Source: Marchantia polymorpha subsp. ruderalis
Taxonomy: Eukaryota > Streptophyta > Marchantiopsida > Marchantiales > Marchantiaceae
NCBI GenBank assembly: GCA_037833965.1
Contig: AP031357.1
Location: 21,038,001-21,102,000, forward strand
Length of the DNA: 64,000 nucleotides
Direction of reading: 5' to 3'
Under the pieces are notes generated by a model that saw only the letters and a program-made list of their open reading frames with translations, had not been told where the DNA came from and searched no databases. Of the stretch, positions 57,111 through 64,000 are shown in pieces. A program made the position numbers and the translations under genes. Every line of letters begins with the position of its first letter. The first letter of the stretch is position 1.

Positions 57111-60100
57111 GATCTTGTGCTTCGGTCCCTGCACCTTGAGTCCGTGGTTTCAATCATTCCATCGCTTCGCATTCGGAATCTGCGTGACCAGATATGGGCA
57201 CAGGGATGATTCCTTCCTGTGGGATCCAAATGTCTTAAACCTGTTCGAAGCTTTGGATATTTGTTTCTTGTTTTGGTCAGTGCAGAGGTTGTTTCTAACC
57301 TTCGTAATAATTATACTCTTAGCAAATGAATTGTAGGGAGCTAATTACAAGGCTCAGCTTTGCGTTGCATTAAGGCCCATAGCGCAGAGAGTTTCCTTCA
57401 AACAGGATTCTTGGGGAGGTCCCCTTGTACTTGTGTAGCTGGTGATATGAACTCTGGTGTAAAACAAATGATTTGTCTCATGCGTAGCCACACGGTTCAA
57501 AATTGGTGAGTAGGTTTGAATAGTCCAAGTCTGTTTTATCCCTCCTTGAATACTCTGCTCGGTATCTCTTCAAATTTCAAGAGCTTTCTGTAACTGTTCG
57601 AAGATTGTTCTTTTGGTAAAAGAACAGGGCAAGAACTCCAGTATATGAAGTATTCCTGCCCACACGCTTCATTGACCAATAGAGGAATGCGTACACATAG
57701 TTTTGAGTTATCTTCTACGTCATGTCATTCGTTGCGGGAGTGATGCATTCTACCGATGATGGGACTTAGCTCGGATATGGTGGTTCCATTTGAAAATTGA
57801 ACATTCAAGATCGCAATCCTGAATAAAAGCACAGTTTGATACATTTTTTGGGGAATTAAGTATATCATGTAATTCAAGGATCTTAAATTTATAATATCAT
57901 TGTTGTTACCACCAATCGAATCCCATCCTTTGTACGGTTAGTGTGCAAATAAACAAGAGCTCGAATGCAGTGTTAGTGATTTAAATCGAACGTATCGAAA
58001 GAGGTTTCATTGATCTATTACCATCATACATTATCCTCATGCAACTCAATGCACAACTTTGATGTCTGGTAAAAATAATTATAAGACAAGCGCTACTCTT
58101 TGTTACATTTGTAGAACCTCAATATGTTTTGAAGTAAGCATTGTTCAATTGTCACCTTACTATTATGAAATAGATGATAACATGAATAATCTTAAAGAGA
58201 GAGTAGATATGAATTTGATATTTCGAGCCAAAAAGATCGTGTGATCAATATGAGACAACAAAAGAACCATCTATCGGATCAAATACTCAAATATTAGTTC
58301 TTCACGGAACATGACGTTTTACTCGATCAAAAGACTGACAAAATTGAAAAGAATAAAACATTGAAAATAAATCTTGGTTGTAAAAAATATTCCTATGATT
58401 CAAATGCAGTTCATGTCAAACATGAATAGGAAAAATACTAGGATTGTAAAAAGGTGCCAATACATGATAAGTTTGTGATTAGCATTAGAATTTTCTATCT
58501 TTATCATTTAAAAATATGGTGAGGATATTATTAAAACATTCAATAATGATAAATTTTTATATGAAATTTACTCTCCATTTATTTCTTATCATGCAATTTG
58601 AAATTTGCCAATAGGATAACTATGGATCTCAATTTGCATATCGTGAAAAAAATTCAACAGGTTATCACATTTTAACTGTGAGAAGATAAAGCTTAGAAAG
58701 AATGCTAGAAGGAACTGAAGATTCTGATTTATTTCTCATTGTTTGATGTCGATGAAAATGACATCTCTCATAAATCTTAATTCACAGTATGAGGTTATGA
58801 CAAACCTTGTGATGTGTGAATCAATAAGTGATGAAAGAATATCAAACGTTTTCGACAGGTGAATCCACAGGGAATTGACAAGTGTTTGAACAGAAGGACA
58901 ACGAGACGGTGGGCTGTGATGTGTATTTTACGGCTGGAGAACAATGGCTTTCATGGCGGCATCTCTATTTTCTAGAGGAGCAATGAAGATGCATTCAGAA
59001 GCCATGGAAAAGGTGTACCCTGTCGATCCGCCTTTGGATACATGAGATTTGAATGCAACACAAGAGAGTGGAGTAGCGTAGAGGGAGAAATTAGCTTCCT
59101 TATTTGTCTTATGTTATGATTACTGTCAATTACTGTCGTGCTCTTAGATAAAGTGCTCCGAAAGAAGGGAGTTACACTTTTGAAGTATTGAAGAAATAGG
59201 TAGTTAAGAAATTGAAGCTCTTGGTAGGAAGAACCTTCTGAAGCACCGTTCCTTGATAAACTCATGTGGAGAAAAAACACTGGATGTTGCATTTGCATGA
59301 GAAATCAGTTAGTGATGATTGGTCATCCGCATGGTTAAATAAAATATCTTCAAGAGTAATTGATTTTAGAAGGCTACACACCCAGATATTAACATGGTCG
59401 TGGCTGTGTCTGTTTCTTACACATAAGTTGCAAAGGTGGAGAGATTTGAGGGCTATGAAGTGATAGAGATCTCTTTGCATCGATCATGTTCGTTTCCACA
59501 CATATCAGCCTCTGATTGAAACTGTAAGGCAGATCTGCCTTACGGTTTCATATCTGCCAAAACTCTTCATGCTTTCCCCAATGTTCTGACAGCCAGTTTA
59601 ACATGAACTTGAGCATCGTGTGCGGTTTTCTTGATGTGGATGTGAAGTGAGTAGAACGACGAGAAGGATGGTCAAAGCGGTGTCTCAGACCATCCAATTG
59701 AAGGGCCCTCGCGCTCTCTGGAGTGTGGACTCAAACAAGTAGCAATTCCATACTTAGACCCACGAGAGATCAAGACTTTCAAGCATAGAAATTGTTTGGT
59801 CAAGTGTGCATCCACTAACTGCTTCCATATCTGCATAGATGTGATGATCATAAGAGAGAACGTCGAATGTGTCTCCAGTGTGATACACATCTTACGCTCA
59901 GAGTTGTAATCAGTATTCATCTGACCAAGAGCTTAGCATATTCTTAACTCTCATCAGACTTCGCTGGAAAATTTGGTGAAGGCGAATCACGAGCATACAA
60001 GCGGAGAGGTTCTCACGCTCTGCAAATAGGAGCCATTGAAAGACGGAATAGTCAGAGAACTTCGAGACCCATTCTCGAGAGAAATAGTCTGATATGTCTT

Positions 60101-62000
60101 CGAAGCAGTCTGTAAGGAGACAAAGAACATCTAATCGTGATTAAAGACTAGCAGCAGATCCCTCATACTGCATACGACTCAAACTTATAACATTGCACCT
60201 CCGACATAGGCCGTGTATTGATTTTAGTGATTTTCTCCAGAATTTCGTTCAGCAAAGCAAAACATATACAGTACTCTGAGAAAAGGTAGCGAGAAGACTA
60301 AGAGCCTCTAAAAGCAGAGGTTGCTTTGTCTAGTATTTTTAGGAGACGTAGGGCAATGTGGGACGGGCCAAGGAAATTTGAAGCATAATAAGTCGGGCTG
60401 GAAATCTCAAGTTACAGGCACTCCAACCCAGGTCAGGCAGAGCAAGCAGGGGAATGCCCTGCTTGAAGACAGTTGGTGCCCGAGTCGAGGGACTTAATCC
60501 CGAAGCTGGACATTCATTTGAGCCAAGAAAGATCACTACCCAGTGACGACGGATCAATCGATTGTTAATGATGGATTGCCAATCGATCATTTCTTGCCTG
60601 GAATGTGAATGCTATTAACAATCGAAGTGTTACTAACTATCTGGAAACGGTGCCAGATATCGAAATTATTTACTGGAGTTTGGAGAACCAGGCTAGAAAA
60701 TCAGAGTTGAAGTATAGAGACCGATCCAACGAACATACTATAACACTCGTGCTTAGCACTACTCTTGAGGATTAGCCATTCAAGAGAAAGCTACTGACTC
60801 ACAGCAGTGACTGGAAGCTCTCCCAAGGTCACATGCTTCTTTTAGAGGATACTTCTGTCGGACTGACATACATCCTTATGGCAAGGCACAAGGAGATTTC
60901 ACTGAGAAGAGAGCTGACCGATTTCTCTCGACCGCTATGAGAGGCGTCATTAAAATCAGAAATGCAGCAGGCAATGATATGAAAGTACGGCAAGGGCAGC
61001 AGGCCCGTCCTGGGATCCTCCAGAGTTTCGTTCACAAACGATCGGTCGTGATTTGTACTAGGACTAGAAGACGGTCAAAGAAGGATAGAAAACATTCCTC
61101 GATTTCTATGTCTTCGTGATGTCACGTCCACTTGCAGTTTCGATCTCAATTCGGGGATCGATGGGAGAAAGAAATACTTCTCGATTACTCCATCATGCTT
61201 ACTTGACAGCTGTCACATACAGCATTTACCTCGATATACTTCATCTGATCAGTCAAGCATATAATATCGTATAATTTCTTGAATAAGAAATTCAACAACC
61301 TTTTTTCTTCTATAGCGTAGGCTAAAGATAAGAAGGTGTGGTTTACTAGAGATCTGATGATGGTTGCTGTGTCTTGTGCTTATGTGGTATTATCGAGGTG
61401 AATCTTCAGAATTCGTATTATGAATGTGACGGCAGATTCGCACACCCAAGAACTTTCAGTGAGCTTGAGAGAATTTGCAGCTGCGTTGAAAACTTTACGA
61501 AAGAGAAGATTGTCTTGGACATTGTGTTCATGACGGCAAAGTGAAACCGCGTGACACAATCAGACATGACCATCTGCGTGTAGTGCCACCAGAATGTGCA
61601 TTCAAACCAACGAACTGGATCCTGCTGTTGCTCTTCTCCGGTATATTAAAATACTGTTAAGGTGCACTTCCTTCCTAGTATTGGGAGTTAAATGCACAAA
61701 ATGAAGGTAATTGATAATGGTAGCAGACCGAAATATGCAAATCGGATTCAGAAACACTTCCAAAAAGAACACAGTGTTGCAAACTGGGTTGGCCAAGGTC
61801 TTTACTGATTCCAAACGTGATTTCAGCTAAACATCATCAAATGTCTTTTTGACTCGCTGGTCTAATATTCAGTCTCATCATGCAGCGAAAATGTCCACAT
61901 CACTGTCTTGTAAGTATATGTACTGACTTTGCCACCATGATAGGTCTACCGTTTTCCTCAAACGCTTTTGCCACTAAACGACCTTTTAGTGATGGCGGAG
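57111..62000. other. Intergenic region without recognised gene
   Basis: Part of 57.8-58.7 kb is A/T-rich and the rest is balanced. Frames up to 108 codons occur, for example 58972-59298 on the minus strand, but none resembles a known protein. A near-perfect palindrome at 59518-59549 and a shorter inverted repeat CAAGCAGGG/CCCTGCTTG near 60443-60464 are the only structures seen. Confidence 0.5.
59518..59549. repeat. 32-bp palindrome with one mismatched pair
   Basis: GAAACTGTAAGGCAGA followed by TCTGCCTTACGGTTTC. The two halves are reverse complements except for one position, and there is no loop. The centre AGATCT is itself palindromic. No gene context explains it. Confidence 0.9.
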
Positions 62001-62166
62001 TCCTCTGATTCTAATCGCCTAACGTGGAACACAAATGCAGGTCAAGGTCAACAAAAATCCCATTCCAAGCTCCTATTGTGCTGGGAGGAGTTGCTGCAAC
62101 GCACCCGGAGAAGAATGCAGGCCAGTGCGAACATGTAGACATTCGACTTAAGGCCATCAAGTTCGA

Positions 62167-62382
62167 TCACAGCCATCGAGCTGCGACGAATCCGGTGATG
62201 GCAGCCATCAGGCTGGTCACCACCCCTAGTGCTGGCAGCGAGATAGAAGCTGCCGACGTTCCCATGGGTGCTGGTGCCGGGGCGTGTACATGGCCCTCGT
62301 GTGCTAGAGCTACTCCAACGGTGGACACTGCCACAGCGGCAATCAAAACTCTAGCGGCAGCTGATCGCATGGTGGAAGCCAT
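62167..62382 (-). CDS. Arabinogalactan peptide (AG-peptide), GPI-anchored
   Basis: 71 residues. MASTMRSAAARVLIAAVAVS and a few more small residues form a signal peptide, cleaved probably after VALA. The mature part is very short (HEGHVHAPAPAPMGTSAAS). Its Ala-Pro repeats would be hydroxylated and carry arabinogalactan. The C-terminus LPALGVVTSLMAAITGFVAA is a hydrophobic GPI-anchor signal ending in RWL. This is the standard plan of plant AG-peptides at the outer face of the plasma membrane and wall. The frame is open 49 codons further upstream, but Met at 62382 gives a proper signal peptide. A paralogue lies head to head at 63927. Confidence 0.9.
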   Translation of the reverse strand: MASTMRSAAARVLIAAVAVSTVGVALAHEGHVHAPAPAPMGTSAASISLPALGVVTSLMAAITGFVAARWL

Positions 62383-62600
62383 TTGCCGTCCTGTAAACGA
62401 ACTCGAGGTAAAGATGTAAGAACTGGAACGTGAAAATAGGTAGGAAGAGGGTGATGTATGTGAGCTTCTCGATCGAGTAGAGTTGTTGAGTGGTCGACGA
62501 ATTCGGTTCGGAAAATGTTCAATCACCAAACAACTCGACTGCGAAAGATGATGGGGAAGGAGAAAGTGAAAGACGACGAGTCCTGCTGAACAACCAAACT

Positions 62601-62610
62601 ATATATATAA
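62601..62610 (-). promoter_or_regulatory. TATA box of the minus-strand AG-peptide gene
   Basis: CCCTTATATATATAG on the minus strand, about 220 bases before the start codon. This would give a leader of roughly 190 bases. Confidence 0.6.
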
Positions 62611-63684
62611 GGGCCGGTCAATATTCGAGCATGTGCCAGCGGACGAAAAATGTCACTGTCCACTATCGATCTTTCATCAATCAGGCTCTCTGGCACTTGT
62701 CTGTCGGTGAAGTGAAGCGAAATCAAAGCCTTAAGGTTCGGGGAAGACGAGCTACTGAGATCTGGCAGCTTGCGGCAGCCATTCTCTACTATGTCCGTAT
62801 AATTGCCTGTCTCGAGAGGACCCGAATCGGCCTCTCAAACAGAGAGGAGTCAACTAATGCAGCGTAAGTTTTCATCATAAACGACTCGACCTTCGCAAAT
62901 TACTGGACTCCGTCGACATAGGATCCAGTACAGGACGTGCTATTCTGTTCTGCATCAAGCAAGTATCAAGTTCAATCTCCTGCCTGAAAGGGAATGATTA
63001 CTGCCTGTACAAGTCGTGGCCGACTGCATTCCAAATTTAAGTAACCGAGGTATACTCCCATAGCTCTGCTCCACTATCACGAGGCCATGAGATCACTGTC
63101 CTGTCAGAACGTACTACCTTTCTGGACTCGAAATTCCTGGTCTGGACCGTTTTCATCTGAAATTGGCTGTTGGAGTGCTTGCTCACCAGGAACCAGGGAA
63201 GGAGCATTGACCGGAGTGAACATGAACAACTCAGTGTCTATTTGCAGGCACTGTTGGCGCAAATTGCAGAAGGAAATCAGAGAAATCGCAGCTGCTGGAG
63301 CAGAACATTGTAACGCTAGACACGGAGGTGAATTAAAAAGAAAAGGTAGGAAGAGATTGAAGTTCTTAGATTCACCTTACGTACAATTAAGCCTCATCGT
63401 ACAGCGAGAGCGGGGGTTGGGGGGAGAGCGCCCTCTACGCTGGCTAAGCTGGCAAAAGGTGAGATCAGAGATGTAGGCAGTGTATGTGAGCGAGCGAATA
63501 AACAATGTGAGGTGTCAAGAGGCTGGCACGCAACGAAAGCGGGTCAAGATCGTGGAGTGGGGAGCGTCGTTCGGGCTTGTACAGTGCGGTTGTAATCGAT
63601 TCGTGATCGTAGAGCGCTGGATCATCGAGTTCTGTACAGATCGGGGAGAATGCCAAGGCTCGCTCGGTTGAGTGGGCGATGTCG

Positions 63685-63690
63685 TATAAA
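63685..63690 (+). promoter_or_regulatory. TATA box of the plus-strand AG-peptide gene
   Basis: GTCGTATAAATGAGG, about 240 bases before the start codon at 63927. A start of transcription near 63715-63720 would place the CAT repeat at the very beginning of the leader. Confidence 0.6.
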
Positions 63691-63714
63691 TGAGGAATTT
63701 TGTGAATCAGTACT

Positions 63715-63735
63715 CATCATCATCATCATCATCAT
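63715..63735. repeat. (CAT)7 microsatellite
   Basis: Seven CAT triplets in the presumed 5' leader of the second AG-peptide gene. Confidence 0.92.
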
Positions 63736-63926
63736 CTTCCGCTTCTCGCCTCCCTCCGTCTTCTCCTTCGAGTCAGAGTTGCTCCACATCGACGCTCAGT
63801 CCTTCCGATCGGTCGACAGGTGAACTCTACTCGAACGAGAAGCTCTATCACAATCTTCTCATACACCGTTCCATTTGCTCGACCCTTTTTTTTCTTTCTC
63901 TACACTCCGACAGTCAGTCAGATACG

Positions 63927-64000
63927 ATGGCCTCAACCATGCGATCAGCTTTGGCCAAGGTTTTGGTGGCAGCTGTGGCAGTGTCCAGCGTCGGACTCGC
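63927..64000 (+). CDS. Arabinogalactan peptide, paralogue, cut by the window edge
   Basis: Begins MASTMRSALAKVLVAAVAVS, nearly the same as the signal peptide of the gene at 62167-62382 (MASTMRSAAARVLIAAVAVS). Only about 24 codons are inside the window. The two genes form a divergent pair about 1.5 kb apart and must come from an inverted duplication. Confidence 0.85.
   Translation, partial: MASTMRSALAKVLVAAVAVSSVGL

Larger units (their letters stand above)
62383..63926. promoter_or_regulatory. Shared 1.5-kb intergenic region between divergent AG-peptide genes
   Basis: Holds the 5' leaders and promoters of both AG-peptide genes. For the minus gene there is a TATA box TTATATATAT at 62601-62610 (minus). 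For the plus gene there is TATAAA at 63685-63690. Open frames inside, such as 63087-63476, are not recognised. Confidence 0.6.

Noticed and set aside
1-64000. CRISPR arrays, bacterial operons or phage genes
   Set aside because: Nothing of the kind is present. Introns, LTR elements and plant protein families show nuclear plant DNA.

Overview
The window looks like nuclear DNA of an early-diverging land plant, most likely a moss. The evidence is a plant-type eIF4G with spliceosomal introns, a mitochondrial carrier that reads as BOU, a SIP1/ASIL-type trihelix factor, two arabinogalactan peptides of the HEGH-APAPAP type seen in mosses, and Ty3/Gypsy chromovirus DNA primed by initiator tRNA-Met. 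The species cannot be named from the sequence. Composition is a mosaic. Gene islands of ordinary or high GC (about 3.5-20.5, 26.6-32.5, 37.4-52.1, 53.2-57.1 and 59-64 kb) alternate with A/T-dominated blocks (1-3.5, 20.8-26.1, 32.9-37.4, 52.1-53.2 and part of 57.1-58.9 kb) that hold no recognisable gene.

Region by region. 3.5-5.4 kb has a recent 122-bp tandem duplication and a 17-bp perfect hairpin but no gene. 6.1-18.3 kb (minus) is a large eIF4G gene of about 15 exons coding for roughly 2,610 residues. It has an eIF4E-binding motif, MIF4G, MA3 and a third HEAT domain (W2) at the C-terminus. Flowering-plant eIF4G lacks W2, while animal eIF4G1 has it. Upstream come a purine/pyrimidine strand-switch region and an array of three diverged ~153-bp repeats. 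20.8-23.2 kb has two copies of a ~190-bp MITE. 29.0-29.5 kb (minus) is a BolA-domain gene and 30.1-31.0 kb (minus) an intact trihelix factor.

39.7-52.1 kb is a nest of two Ty3/Gypsy retrotransposon fossils. The inner one (39942-45974) is bounded by two LTRs with a 5-bp target duplication and carries a chromodomain. The LTRs differ by about 1.7 percent. It sits inside an older, decayed element that carries a DNMT3-like C5 cytosine methyltransferase domain between gag and reverse transcriptase, and a PHD finger after the integrase. This is the most unusual thing in the window: a retroelement that once encoded a DNA-methylation writer and a probable histone reader.

55.5-56.4 kb (minus) is an intronless BOU-type mitochondrial carrier. 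62.2-64.0 kb holds two head-to-head arabinogalactan-peptide genes, the second cut by the window edge.

The host genes do not form a pathway. They are independent genes for translation initiation, Fe-S or redox chemistry, transcription, mitochondrial transport and the cell wall. Positions of introns and domains were read by eye from splice signals and frame continuity.
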